In this document: positions 27,701-38,213 of the stretch, one piece after another
Layout of the letters: the number at the start of each line of letters is the position of its first letter
How positions within the stretch are numbered: position 1 is the first letter of the stretch
Assembly: GCA_963924555.1 (NCBI GenBank)
Contig: OZ004597.1
Coordinates: 4,420,404-4,484,403, forward strand
Direction of reading: 5' to 3'
DNA from: Crambe crambe
Lineage: Eukaryota > Porifera > Demospongiae > Poecilosclerida > Crambeidae
Length of the DNA stretch: 64,000 nt
The notes under the pieces: model-generated
The model's database searches: none
What the model was told of the DNA's origin: nothing
Seen by the model: only the letters and a program-made list of their open reading frames with translations
Position numbers and translations under genes: made by a program

Positions 27701-27851
27701 ATATAAAAACTTCACTTTCTTGCAGTGTGACACAGCTGAATGGTGCTATGAAATAATTGGCAAGCTTCCACCATATACAGCACCGCCTCATTACTTCCCC
27801 ATGGCTGTTGATCAGTGTCCAGACTTAAAGATTAAACATAAAATCAAATAA
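2042..27851 (+). CDS. CFAP47: CFAP47 homologue, C-terminal 1749 residues (5' end outside window)
   Basis: This is a ciliary/flagellar axoneme protein built of immunoglobulin-like ASH/MSP-type beta domains plus one calponin-homology (CH) domain. I resolve 29 exons: 2042-2237, 2310-2505, 2769-2960, 3021-3155, 5560-5635, 5696-5795, 6154-6340, 10225-10393, 10447-10621, 10808-11136, 11320-11415, 13850-14008, 14153-14357, 15401-15976, 16037-16224, 16499-16642, 16708-16826, 16920-17023, 17601-17706, 18920-19109, 20400-20515, 22894-23001, 24085-24196, 24906-25007, 25131-25644, 25919-26117, 26173-26334, 26390-26558, 27726-27851. They total 5250 nt and stay in frame. All use GT-AG. The CH domain is about residues 455-570 of the visible part (ERGLLLWLNYHYK to HLFHVLPSYKP). 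The family's C-terminal block (EWCYEIIGKLPPYTAP) precedes the stop. No start codon or N-terminal exon is visible, so about half the protein lies upstream. A small extra exon near 11290 is possible. Introns are crowded with repeats. Confidence 0.9.
3212..3246. repeat. (CA)n microsatellite
   Basis: An uninterrupted CA tract of about 17 units in a CFAP47 intron. Confidence 0.95.
4316..4813. mobile_element. Terminal-inverted-repeat element, about 500 bp
   Basis: The left arm (4316-4390: GTGCCAGACGTATTTTTTGC, ATATGTCTGGTAACAATCAC) is the reverse complement of the right arm (4733-4813), with mismatches. No transposase frame lies inside, so it is a non-autonomous DNA element in a CFAP47 intron. Confidence 0.65.
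4946..5104. repeat. 54-bp inverted repeat with 51-nt spacer
   Basis: 4946-4999 and 5051-5104 are reverse complements with one mismatch; the inner 48 bp are perfect. The spacer holds a GT-rich run and a second small hairpin (5033-5050). This could be the end of a Penelope-like or other retroelement; no coding trace of it is seen nearby. Confidence 0.85.
5021..5062 (+). ncRNA. Hammerhead-ribozyme-like motif (candidate)
   Basis: The order of conserved parts is that of a type I minimal hammerhead. Stem I strand TCTC (5021-5024) is followed by core CTGAGGA (5025-5031, fits CUGANGA) and one extra A. Stem II is GGCTGGA / TCCAGCC (5033-5039 / 5044-5050, perfect 7 bp, loop GTAG). Then come GAAA (5051-5054), a stem III too short to close (ACGT, self-complementary) and the cleavage-site C (5058), and the stem I partner GAGA (5059-5062). 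The extra A and absent stem III loop make monomer activity doubtful; a dimeric form through the palindrome is conceivable. Confidence 0.4.
7348..7470. repeat. Fold-back repeat
   Basis: Imperfect inverted arms (ACTCGTCAGAGTGGAATATG with GTGAGTTATTTCACTC, and their complement at 7425-7470) surround a short CTCAGCTTCGGCTCG centre. It is a small hairpin element in a CFAP47 intron. Confidence 0.6.
8018..8512. mobile_element. 495-bp TIR element with 5-bp target duplication
   Basis: The ends are inverted (CAGTGGAGTAGGAAG / CTTCCTACTCCACTG) and carry G and C homopolymers just inside (8045-8064, 8483-8496). AGCTA flanks both sides (8013-8017, 8513-8517). The paralogous segment at 9217-9240 has the same flank with a single AGCTA and no insert, so it serves as the empty site. 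Confidence 0.8.
8915..9195. mobile_element. Fold-back element, copy 1
   Basis: Two arms of about 110-130 bp are reverse complements (GATGTAGGGATGA... and ...TCATCCCTACATC; TTTGTTCTGTATATCCAGCC inside) around a short AT-rich loop near 9045. No coding capacity. Confidence 0.75.
9705..9995. mobile_element. Fold-back element, copy 2
   Basis: This is a second copy of the fold-back at 8915-9195. With its left flank (9210-9705) it duplicates the block 7993-9195, apart from the TIR insertion at 8018-8512. Confidence 0.75.
11557..13690 (-). mobile_element. Decayed Ty3-type LTR retrotransposon
   Basis: Direct terminal repeats of about 150 bp (11557-11705 and 13532-13690) begin TGTTAG and share TTCACTGGTAGC and CAAACCTAAACT blocks. 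On the minus strand the internal region starts with a TGGTGGCAGTGG primer-site-like motif. It then has a gag-like frame (13066-12731), a retroviral-type aspartyl-protease motif LDTGAD (near 12335), and the TPFQLLYG/LREQWE tail of a Ty3-type integrase near 12060. Frameshifts, stops and a large deletion removed most of pol. It lies in a CFAP47 intron. Confidence 0.75.
20795..22390. repeat. Tandem duplication of an about 790-bp repeat unit
   Basis: Copy 1 (about 20795-21600) and copy 2 (about 21615-22380) share, in order: AAGAGTTGACCACA, CAGGCAATAAGAGTTTAT or a close variant, CTAGTGTCCCAAGTCACAGA, GCTGACTAGATACTCACC, CTCATCTCTGTCTGCAATCA, GTAGAGTTAGGCACTCTAAG and a short ATG frame. An inverted third copy of the last part is at 51100-51400. 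It occupies a CFAP47 intron. Confidence 0.8.
22400..22535. repeat. Polypyrimidine tract
   Basis: About 135 nt of almost pure C/T on the plus strand, with an internal duplication of CTCTTCCTCCTTTCCCCCTC. The minus-strand open frame here is only an Arg/Glu/Gly-rich shadow. Confidence 0.9.
24699..24780. repeat. (CT)n microsatellite, about 41 units
   Basis: A perfect CT tract in a CFAP47 intron. Confidence 0.97.
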
Positions 27852-27852
27852 A
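27847..27852 (+). terminator. AATAAA poly(A) signal overlapping the CFAP47 stop codon
   Basis: AATAAA occupies 27847-27852 and contains the TAA stop (27849-27851). If used, the CFAP47 3' UTR is only about 15-30 nt. Confidence 0.5.
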
Positions 27853-27914
27853 TGCACTTAATTTATTCTCTTGTTGTTATTATAATAATGTACACTAATA
27901 TTTTTATAAAAATT

Positions 27915-27920
27915 TTTATT
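27915..27920 (-). terminator. AATAAA poly(A) signal of LIMPETin
   Basis: TTTATT on the plus strand (AATAAA on the minus) lies 21 nt beyond the LIMPETin stop, within the 89-bp gap to the convergent CFAP47 stop. Confidence 0.5.
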
Positions 27921-27940
27921 ACATTATAAAAGAGTTTGTT

Positions 27941-30831
27941 TTAGTTTATACGTGCACACTTGGCACATAAGATTTCATTTAAGCTAGTTTCATAAAACTC
28001 TGAGTTATCAATGCTTGATCCACATAAGTTACATTTGAAACATTCAATATGAAATGTTTGACCTCTATAAACAGTATGACGAGTGGTGATGGGACCATTG
28101 CAACGAAAACATTTTTTTGCTTCTTTCAATTTGCATTCTTGACAAATTGGTTGCCCATTTTTATCTGCCACTTTACTTGCTCCAACCAAATTTTGTTTAC
28201 AAACACTGCATACAAAGCACTCTTTGTGATACACACTGATTCCAAGTAGGACACCTTTAGCTACTGACAGGTGACACACCGAACATTTTTTACTCACTTT
28301 TGTGCTATAACAATCATTGCACATAATAGTATCATCCATTTCTTGAAATTCTCCATTTGCTAGCCAACCTTTACACAATACACACTTGAAACATTCTGCA
28401 TGCCATAGGCGTTGCTTATGCTTTATATGACTGACTGTGGATTTGATGGCAAGCTTGCATTCATGACATTGAGCAACAGGTTGGCTGTTGCAGTTCTTAC
28501 AGAATAAATCTTCGTCAATTAAGTAGTATTTTTCACCCTTTAGGTCTATTTTGCAACGTTTGCATACAAAACATTCTTTATGCCATGATTTATTTTCCAA
28601 TGTTACCTTTATTGAACCCAATCCAATACTTTCTTTGCATTTGTGGCATTTTTTGGCTTCGAACTTAATGTAACATTCTTCACAAAATATGGTGTCATTA
28701 TGGTTGGTGAATTTCTTTCCATGAAGTTCTACATCACACATTGAACAAGTAAAGTGTTTTTTATGCCAGCATTTTCCTTTTGCTTCTGTGTATGTACCAG
28801 AAAAAATTAACTGTATGAAAGGTAAGAGAAAATAATAACAGGCTTGTTAACTCTGAGGACTGATTCCCAAATAAATGAGGTAGCTGTTGCATATTTTACA
28901 TCTCACTTGCCTTATAAGGCCATGCATATAATATTATTGATCTTGGTGTTAATAGCAGTTAGCTACTAAAGGACTAACTTCGTCACATCCGTTACACCTA
29001 GGTATTATGGTCTCTCCATGGTGTCTACCACAGTATATTGTATCCTTCTCCGGGGAATAGAAAAAAATGAGGTCAACAAGTAATTCCACACAGGAACTAC
29101 ACCTACAAAATAGAGATTACAAAATTTATACATCCATCAATGGATCAAAAGCATGTTACAAACCTGAAACACTGAGGGTGCCATATTCTGTCTTGTCCTA
29201 TTCTCTCTTCTGCAGTAACACAGACAGCATCTTGAGAGATGACTTCAGAACATCCATGACATAGCTATTATAGAATAGTAATTTTTAAGTAGTTCATCAT
29301 AGGTACAGGAAAATGATGTTGTTTACTGTCTCATGAACCCATTGAATATTACCCAGTAGAATATGAATAATAGTACCCAGTTGGATATGAATAATAGTAT
29401 AAGGTGATACCTTATCATTTGAAGTCACAACAAGCACCTTCCCCATGCCAAAAAAATGTTTGAAACGCCTTTCACCAAACTTAGACATCCTCTTCTTCTC
29501 AATTTCAGGCATATCATGGCAATATTCATGATATACATCATGGAGTGGATGTTGGTAACTAAACCTCTCTTCCCTCAATTGTTTTGCTTTAGTATCTCTG
29601 TATGGTACACAGTTCTGTGGGAGGCACTCCATATATTTATTTACCTACATTCCATCATAATATCTTCAACTACAGTGTATTATAAACTATGGAACTTACA
29701 GTTTCATAATCTATTCCAGATGGGTACCAGTCATATTTCAGATCTAGTCTTCTTTTATCACCAGCAGGGATATCTTCATTTAATGTACATTTCTTCAAAT
29801 ATGGAAGATCACAGTGTTGGTTTAATATTCGATGAAAGTGACGTGGACATCCACAGTTAACACACTGTTTCCTAACGAGATAAATGCAACCTATCATTAT
29901 ACCGGTCTGACTATGATTGTAATTGAACATCATGATGTTGCTGTTTATTTGACAAATGAAAAATATATATATAGACAGTAGCGAGTGCCTGCAAACAGAG
30001 ATCATGGGACTTCACAAGAACCAGAGCCGCTGCTCATCTGGTCGCAGTTTCGACTAAGGAGTCTTGTGCTTGGTTGGATGCCTTACCAATCACTGCATTG
30101 AGCCTGAGGATGGATGATGAATCTGTGAGCCTTCCAGGCTAGAGCCAACAGGCCTAATGAGAACTTGGAAAAAAGCCAGTGTCTGGGATGCGACATGCCC
30201 TGACACATTTGCCCCTTCCTACAGAACCCAAGCCACACAGGGCCCAGGTGAAGTTGCAGTATTGTCAGAGTTGAGAAAGGAGCAGAAGTAGCCTTCTCTC
30301 AAACCACATCTTCACACCAGTGGCCACTGAAACATTGGGTGCATTTGGGCCCCATTCGTGAAGGAGAGCCATTTGAGAGCACAGAAGCAAAATCTTGTGA
30401 GTACCTGATACAGAGACTATCAGTGGCAATGTAGCGAGGGAACTGCACCTCAATCATGGGTGCTATGGGTAGTAACCTTACGACTTACAAACATAATTCC
30501 ATTAGCTATCATCTACCTTTATAAAATTTAATAGCTAATTTTGTTTCAAAAAAATTAGCAAGTGAATATCTCCACTGAAGCGATAGCCATATTATATCGC
30601 CTTATATTCTCACCTCCATGAATGCGGAAGATAACCACCTAAACACTTATCTCCGCACTGCAAACACGACTGTCCAACGCTTGCAGTAGATGGAAGCTGT
30701 GGGTGGGAAAGGGGAAGATATAGCTACCACCCGGAGGCATATCTGTGGAATAATACAATACTTACAGATTTCTTACTTTGTAGCGGCGAGTGAATTTTGC
30801 TTTGCACAGATATTAAGCGCTTTGCAGACAT
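27941..30831 (-). CDS. LIMPETin: PET domain plus six LIM domains
   Basis: This is a cytoskeletal/adhesion-type scaffold, complete at 549 aa in seven exons: 30766-30831, 30614-30696, 29700-29871, 29411-29644, 29164-29264, 28979-29102, 27941-28810 (1650 nt, all in frame). The order is a short basic N-terminus, a testin-like cysteine segment (CLQCGDKC, then CVNCGC, residues about 36-58), a PET domain (about 75-180, with [10 protein letters not shown] and [10 protein letters not shown]), and six LIM zinc fingers (about 187-549), each with the paired CxxC and WHxxCF or YHKECF signatures. PET plus six LIMs is the invertebrate LIMPETin layout; testin has PET plus three, and FHL proteins have four and a half LIMs without PET. 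The start (SAKRLISVQ) is joined through a strong GTAAGT donor and is the least certain exon. The stop is 89 bp from the convergent CFAP47 stop. Function in this organism is inferred from the family. Confidence 0.9.
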
Positions 30832-30977
30832 GCTGAAGACTTGCTCAGAGTAGGAGGAGAGGGGTGGGGCTGTTCATGCAATTAATTGCGCTCGCTAGAT
30901 GCTTTGCAAAAGCGCAATCGGTAGTGACCCTTTACCAGAAAACTCAAATTAACTCATGTAACGTATTTAGGAGTAAG

Positions 30978-33900
30978 TCAACAAAAGTTAGATTCATGAA
31001 GACAACTTTTATAGAGTGGTGTTCCCTGCAACGAATGTGAGGTTGACCCTGTGATCTATGATAAAAGCTTAAATTAAATTCACTATTTTTTTAATAAATA
31101 ATTTGAGTGTTACCTTAACTACAACATAGTCTCCTCTCTTGAATCTGTTGCTTCCTGGAAATATGACTTTAGTATTTCCATCTGTTCTTCCAGCTAAATC
31201 ATCTTGTGATCTTTTACTAGTCTAAATTAGACATACAGAATTTTGCATTATGGCCATCACATCTTTCATCCAATTTTGTCAGCAAAATACAAGAAAAAAA
31301 ATTGGCAAGACTCGGTATTTAAAGCCGATATTTAAAATATTGACCTCCCTCTCTCACAAAAATTTTGACAATAAACAGCAATTCTATTCTGTGTAGTCTA
31401 TTTTGGTGGTAATTAAACTTACATCTTCAACTAGTACAAGTTGGTGGGTACCAACAAATCTTCTGTTTCCTACAGATGCTAATGATTGGAAAGTATGAAT
31501 CAATTCCTGCAACCGCTTTTTCTTAATATCCTCAGGAATGTCATCTTGCATTTTATGATAAGCATGAGTTTTCTGACATGTAACATACATCAAATTAATA
31601 TTCATCTATGTATGTAACAGATACAAACCTTTCTCATGCTATATGCAAACATGTATGCCATGTCATACTTCACAATGTTCATGAGTGTTACAGTATCATT
31701 GTGTTCCTGTTCTGTTTCTCCACAGAATCCTGTCATAAAGTCACTAGAGAGAGTCACATCTGAAAAAATTAAAATAAATTATGGGTACCGCTGAATTTTG
31801 TACCCGTGAATAATAGTTACCTTAAAATAAAATTAAAAGTAAGAGTTGGTGCACATACCTGGTATAATGTCACGAATATTATTAACAAGGTCTAAATATG
31901 CTTCCCGAGTGTGCCTGTATAATGAAATTAAATAATTAAAGAAGATAATTTTGTTTTAAATAAGTTGGCTACAAAATTTTCAACTTGGCAAAAACAACTG
32001 GCACAGTGTGCAGCACTGCACGTGTGCATTAGCTCATTTCCAAGTTACAAGTTAAAAAACAAAACCAAACCAAATCTCCCAATTGGTTGCAGGCTACATA
32101 AACAGCAGGGGCAATTATAAGACCTGATATAGCACCAAATTTCAAACACCTGCTCTACAGTGTCAGATCAACAGGAAAATGGCTGGACAATGCAGTTTTG
32201 CCCAGACATTGTCCTGTGTCATATTGTTGTACTCGCCCCAGATACCGAATCCACCAACACTATGTATGTTTGCACAATCAGGCTATTCCATCAGTGTGCA
32301 GGGAAGATGCAACCTGGAAAAATGCAAATCACCGCAAGAGCTGGCGACAGCATGGAAGTGAAACTTCTGAACATAGCTGTTGCATGATTTGTCCATAATA
32401 ATAATAATTATTGTTGAATAGCTACATTTGATTAGTGTCATGTTCCATACCTAGCCTCGTCCCCAGGCTCTAAAATTTTGTGGAGGCAGCTTGGTACCCA
32501 CTGTTTGTGCATGTGCCAATTTTTCCCCCTAATTGGGAATCTCTCAGTAATCTTCCGTGATGCATGACGCAATACTGCTGAATCAGCACTGCAGCAGACT
32601 AGCCAGTTCTTCTTCATGGACAGCGTGTTTGTTTTATGCCTGGTACAACCCCACCTAGTACTGAACAAGGAGCAGCAGTAAGCAATTCTCTCCGTTCATT
32701 TGTTCGTTGGGGAATAGTGCAGAGCTGAAGCTGTGATCATCTCCTCTGGATTTAAGGGAGAGCGGCTTAAGAAATTCTTGCCACTATGAATAGTTTTAGA
32801 AGTGCCAGTCTCGTCTTCTCTTCTCTAGAGAATTTCCTTGATACATGCTCATACGCGTAGTTACATGCTGTGACATCACACACCATCATAATAGGTGGGA
32901 ATTTCGCGTGAAATTTTTGGCGCATGGGCAAACAGTGGGTACCAGGCTCTATTTCCCGCCTCCGCATAATTTTAGAGCCTGGCTAGTTCCATACCTTACT
33001 TAAAGCTAGCTAAGACTTTGATTTTTGATGATGTATTGTGCAGTTACATGTTTTGAGCTTTGAATGTGCATACCATGTCCTGGCACTATGTCTCAACACT
33101 CTGGTGCCAAATAAAACACATTTTTGGGGTTAAATTTTGGACAAACATACCCCCTTCGCATTCTTTTGAGCACTTCTGTACTTCCACTTTGAGCTGGCAA
33201 ATGTATATGCTTGCAAATGTTTCGACGTTCCTTCATCAAATACAATAGCTGCATAGCATACATGCATACATGTTTCAATAGTCCATAACCATAGGGCTTA
33301 ATACTATTACTGAGTAGTGATTGAAAGCTGTACTGAGGCACATGGCTAATTCTAGGTAGTTTACTCTTGAGAGGGAGAATTCTACAATATCATTACCTCT
33401 GAATATATGACTCTCTAGTTCCAACTAAAGATATGTAAATATCATGTCTTACCTCATCAGGAAAATCTTTTGGATGAGGAGAGGTAAATCTCACTCTCAT
33501 ATCCAGATCCACCTAGTATGTATAAAATACTTTAAGCAATAAAGTTGGTGTGTGTATATAGTCTGTGAATACTAATATTTTCATGTAAAATAATTAATGT
33601 CTCTACAGCTAACTTGTGATTGCTGCTTATAAACTTCTGCTGCCTTCAATTATATTAAACCTGAGAAACTTTATCCAGGAGATCGACAAATCTACGCCCT
33701 CCTTCCTTATTGTGATATATAGTCTGGAATCCATGACTGAGATTAGTTTGAGTTTGATAAGACAAAGGAATTGAGCTTGATGAAAGATCACGATAACTGT
33801 TCACATTTTGACCCAATAATGTGACTTCTTTGATACCCTAAAATATATGTAATACGGTAAAGTGAAACTTCATAACATCAATAAAATTATTCTAGTAGTA

Positions 33901-36900
33901 GAACCCTATTACACAGAAGTTATAAACAATAGCTAGTAGCCTGAGAAGCTACTGACTAAAGTCTGGCATGGTAGTTCTATTTCATCCATACCCACCTCGT
34001 AATTACCTGATTAGAGAGCACCTTGATTTCTTCCAATATTGACTCTATAGGTCGACTTCTTTCCTTTCCTCGTGTAAATGGGACAATACAGAAGCTACAC
34101 ATATTCTCACATCCCCGCATTATTGAACTAATGAAAAAGTATTAGCTACATATAAATATGGTGAGTGGGGAAGATCATACCAAAAGTACTCAATGAATAC
34201 ATGTGCCTTCCTTTCTCATATAACCTGAACCTGAACCCATCCAATCCTTCACCAATTTGAAGAGCTACTGACTTACACAAATGCAGATGGAGAGTCCATG
34301 TTCAATCTGACAGGAATCACATCACCATAAGTTTCATCCAAAGAAAGCATAACATTTACTTGAAAAAAAACGAAAACAAAAAACAAGTGTATAATCTACT
34401 TCACCTCATTAACCTTATGAGTACCTGCAGATTGCCCAAATTCAGTCAATGATAACATTCTAGGAAGATCTCGATAGGCATCTGTTGATGTTTAATAGTA
34501 CAAATAACCATGTTAGTCGAATAAAGGGAAGGGGAAAGAGAAGGGAGAGAATTTATCCATAACTAATCCTTTTCTTTCTTTCCGGTTCTACAGTACTCAT
34601 TCTAAGATCATAGGATCCATCACAGATATGATGAATTTTAAAAGAGAAAGAATGAACATATGTATCTTTGTTGGAAATTGATTCTATACTAGCCTCCTCC
34701 CTCCCTCCCCCCCCCCCCCCCCAAATTGTCCCCAAAATGAATCAGATGCTCCTGCAAAAAAATTTACCTGGACCAGCTACCAAGTCAATCATTTTATCAG
34801 TTTCTAGTAGCTTTACTTTCAGCCTTTCTGCCATACACCCTAGGGAAAACAGAATAAATAAATAAATAACATACACTAATCATATTTTACAGCCACAAGG
34901 TGAGCAATTTCATACCTAATAATCCTATCTTCAGTGGAGCAAGGTGACGAGATCGTTTCCGTTTCAGGCTCTTGAAATAATCTAATCGGTTCCAAATCTT
35001 GGCTTCTGCATTTTCTCGCACTGCACAAGTGACAGCCAAAATAACATCAGCCTACAGTACAAACAGATTCTATTCATAACATTATTCACAAATGGTGCTT
35101 CCTTGGACTCACTTGATCTACATCACTAGTCTTAGCATATCCAGCATCTTGAAGAATGGACCAAGCAATTTCAGTATCATTGACATTCATTTGGCAGCCA
35201 TATGTTTCAAAGTACACTGTTGGTTAATCAAGAAAATGTGGACATGAAAGAGGTGGTTCAATAGGGTAACTGGTACACACAGAATTTACCTAATTTGCAC
35301 TTGTGTAGTAATGTCTATGTCCCCCTAAACCCATTGATATGATACCACAGAGGGGATGAAAATAACAAGTAACCATGAAATAATAAGCAAGGAGTCAATC
35401 GCTAAAAAAGAGCAGGCTGAATGGATGAGAGTATGCAACAATGAAGTTGAATGCCTGGATTTGACCATCCTTTTAGTAACTGAGCATGACTTGACTATAC
35501 ACTGGTAAATCATACCCTCACACCCCAGACTATCCAAGAAAATTTTGATTTGTGGAGGCTTCATAATGCAATGCAATGTTTAAGATCAGTGAAGTAGTCC
35601 AATCCAGTGCTTGCACTACACCGTCCAAACGAGTCTGAGCTAGCTAATATGCTGGTAGCACTTCTCAGAGACCAACCTTATTGCAACAGATTGACCATCA
35701 ACAAGTCTACCAAGCACCCTACCTACGTATTGCCTCATACTTAATATGCCAATACCACGGTGAATATTAACTAGCATTATATAATGTGCCCCTCCCCTTC
35801 ATAGGAGAAGGCCCATTTTAAACATGTGGGAGTTAGTGGATTTCATGGTTTCAAAAAAAAAGAAAGAAAGAAAAAAAAGAAAGAAGTATATTATTGTTCA
35901 TGCTTTAAAATTTATCCTGTGAATTTCACACTATTATTGGAACTGACCCACGAGGGTTGAATATGTGTTTTTATGGAAGAAAGTGTAGTAGATCAGATCT
36001 CACTAATATTAGCTATATCCCCTGACTCAAATAACCTACTTAATCAACATTGCCAGGACACCGGCCCAATCAGTTGCTAGAAATTGGTGCGCGCAGTCTT
36101 CTTAATCACCCACGTGCTTCCTGGCATGCATGGCCCCTGTGTATGACGGAGTGCTTCAAGAAGCATCTTCAAAGCTGGGATTCGACTCAATAAAGCTTGA
36201 ACAGCTAAAGGCTGTAGCAGGGATAATTATTCTGAGAACAGCCTCAAGATCCAGGCTCTCTCCCCTCTCCTCTAGCTATGGTCTTCCACATTGCCATCCT
36301 TTCCCTCTTTGCCTATCAGCCTCCACACTAACCAACATCAGAAGTAGCCATAGCGCACGTATGAGGACTAGTGGTAAGCCCCACCCATTGATCAATTCCA
36401 TATTACATGAGTGAAAATATTTGTGATGATGTAATCTGTGATGTAATCACACAACTCGAGTTACCACTCCTCCACCCCCAAGAAAAAGGAGGTAAAGGGT
36501 CGGCGCTGCCAGACTATGTATGATGAGGATGAAATGTCATTATCACTAGTGTGGGGCGAGCAAATCAGTAAAAGTACCAAATATCAATAGCCAACTAGTA
36601 AGTTATTTAGATGAATTTGAAAGGGACCAGTTACTTCTACTTGATAATTAGAGTAAGATATAATTTCAGTAAAAGTGCCAATTAATATTAATAGCATGTC
36701 TCTGTTCTCCAGTATACACTATGGTAGTAATATGCTAGAGTTACCAGACCCTTTCCGGAATTCCTTCAAGTAAAGGGTCAGCGCTGCCAGACTACCTCAT
36801 ATGTATTGATATTTATATCGTCCTTCCTAGCATTGTAGCTGTGATGAACTGCTGTAAGTGGCCCACCCAATATTTATTTGGATGAGCCAGCCCTGTCACA

Positions 36901-37950
36901 GGGGGAGGTCACTCCCATGCACTCTGTATATACATTCGCAACCAGGGTCAAAGTGAGGTCAAGGTGTCAAGATAGATTTTCAGTTCCGGTCAGATGGTCA
37001 ACATCTCTTCACAGTTTCAGTCAAAGGGTCAAGACATGACTTGGGCAAAAGTCTTCCCAATGAACAATAAAGAGTAGCTAGATACAATCATAACCTTCGT
37101 CTTACATTTAGACGTCTCTATAATAGCTAGCTAGCTACATAACATTATATTTAACATTAACAATAACATTAGTTCTGCGCTGTGCACGTGCACATTATTA
37201 TGTAATCATAATAAGTCCTGCACATGCTGGCAATTCAATGGAAACAAAGCTAAAGAATACAAGATGTAGAGTGTGTGTTGTGACATCAAAGAGGATTTTC
37301 CCTGATTTCGTTATCACCATGATAGCATTACTCTACAATATTAGATGGCTATTGGTTGCAGTTCTGGCAGTCCCGAATGAAATCTTTTTCCCATCACATT
37401 TGCTGAAATAGAGCATGCAATACTCCGAGTCTTCTTAATTATTGCGCATGTGTAATACACCACAAAATTTATTACATCATCAACGGTATAGCCAGCTGGT
37501 ACATGGTACGCCAACAGTACCGGTCAAGAAAAGTTTTAGGTATGGTCAACAGGTCAAGGAAAATTTCTGAGCATGGTCAAGATGTCAACATAGATCTTTG
37601 GGTGGTCAAAAATCTTGACCCCGGTTGTGAACATATGTACAGAGTGGATGGGAGTGACCTCCCCCTGTACGCAACAAAGCATTGCACACACAACACTGGT
37701 TCCTTGAGTTTTGCATAAATATACGTGGGAGAATAAGTGATCTCGCTGTCTCACCTTTTCTTCCCCGAGCTCTAATATCTCCATCTTGGATGTAAGGAGA
37801 TTGATCCCAAAGTTCATCTGTGTCACTAGGATGTTGTGTAGCAGCTAAGAAATCTTTCAAAGCCGGACCATCTTCTATCTTTTTTCTCGTTGACTTCCAC
37901 CGGCTACATCTAAACAGATTTGGCCTCGTTCTCAGCACTCTGCTATACAT
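30978..37950 (-). CDS. CDK5RAP1: CDK5RAP1, mitochondrial tRNA methylthiotransferase
   Basis: This is a radical-SAM enzyme of the MiaB/CDK5RAP1 family that converts N6-isopentenyladenosine to its 2-methylthio form in mitochondrial tRNAs. The model is 541 aa in 15 exons: 37755-37950, 35113-35216, 34916-35051, 34768-34839, 34425-34481, 34277-34358, 34007-34127, 33661-33837, 33453-33512, 33151-33248, 31859-31914, 31629-31759, 31423-31572, 31114-31221, 30978-31055 (1626 nt). The N-terminus ([20 protein letters not shown]) is basic with no acidic residue, as in a mitochondrial targeting peptide. The MTTase domain has its three cluster cysteines at C73 (YGCQMN), C109 and C147. The radical-SAM CxxxCxxC motif is C222/C226/C229 (GCENMCSFC). 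[10 protein letters not shown] is also present. A TRAM-like C-terminus has [10 protein letters not shown] and GDYVVVKITGS. Intron 1 is 2.5 kb and repeat-laden. A competing readthrough after 31114 reaches a stop within the intron; the spliced end matches the family better. Confidence 0.93.
32442..32996. mobile_element. TIR element with 11-bp flanking direct repeat
   Basis: The ends CCAGGCTCTAAAATT...TGGTACCCACTGTTTG are inverted (32463 onward and up to 32982). GTTCCATACCT flanks both sides (32442-32452, 32986-32996), a plausible target-site duplication. Small frames inside resemble nothing I know. It sits in a CDK5RAP1 intron. Confidence 0.65.
34707..34722. repeat. Poly(C) run
   Basis: 16 C residues in a CDK5RAP1 intron. 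Length is likely polymorphic or error-prone. Confidence 0.9.
36130..36240 (+). pseudogene. Possible fragment of a RecQ-like helicase N-terminus
   Basis: The frame contains [15 protein letters not shown], similar to the (L/Y)GF..(L/F)K.EQ..A(V/I) segment that precedes motif I in RecQ-type helicases. No Walker A follows; the frame turns to unrelated sequence. This is a weak call and could be chance. Confidence 0.25.
36897..37673. mobile_element. TIR element, about 780 bp, with GTCAA-rich interior
   Basis: The left arm (ACAGGGGGAGGTCACTCCCA, CACTCTGTATATACATTC, AACCAGGGTCAA) is inverted at 37605-37673. The subterminal parts are rich in GGTCAA/GTCAAG words. No transposase frame. It lies in CDK5RAP1 intron 1. 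Confidence 0.65.
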
Positions 37951-38213
37951 AGCTTAATATCGGAAAAGGGTCAACACATCAATTGTCTCAGCTATAGCTA
38001 GCCAGCTAGCTAGAGAGAGAGATCAGCAGCAACACTTGCATGTAACATTACATGACATCATCCTAAGCTAGCTTTCATAATGGCTACTGATAAATTCCAG
38101 CATAACGTGGCTCTGTGGTCTTAGACTATACTATGGTGCACTTAGTAGTTTCAAATAATAATGATCTAAACTGTTTCCCACTTTTTTTTCTTTGTTGGTG
38201 GTGAGTCAAGAGT
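37951..38213. other. Intergenic, RBM34 to CDK5RAP1
   Basis: 263 bp between the RBM34 stop and the CDK5RAP1 start. It contains a short GCTAGC-rich stretch and nothing else I can support. Confidence 0.5.

Noticed and set aside
31084-31113. Alternative CDK5RAP1 C-terminus by reading through the donor at 31113
   Set aside because: It ends in a Lys/Ile-rich tail unlike the family. Splicing to 30978-31055 gives the expected ITGSTS..LQG ending.
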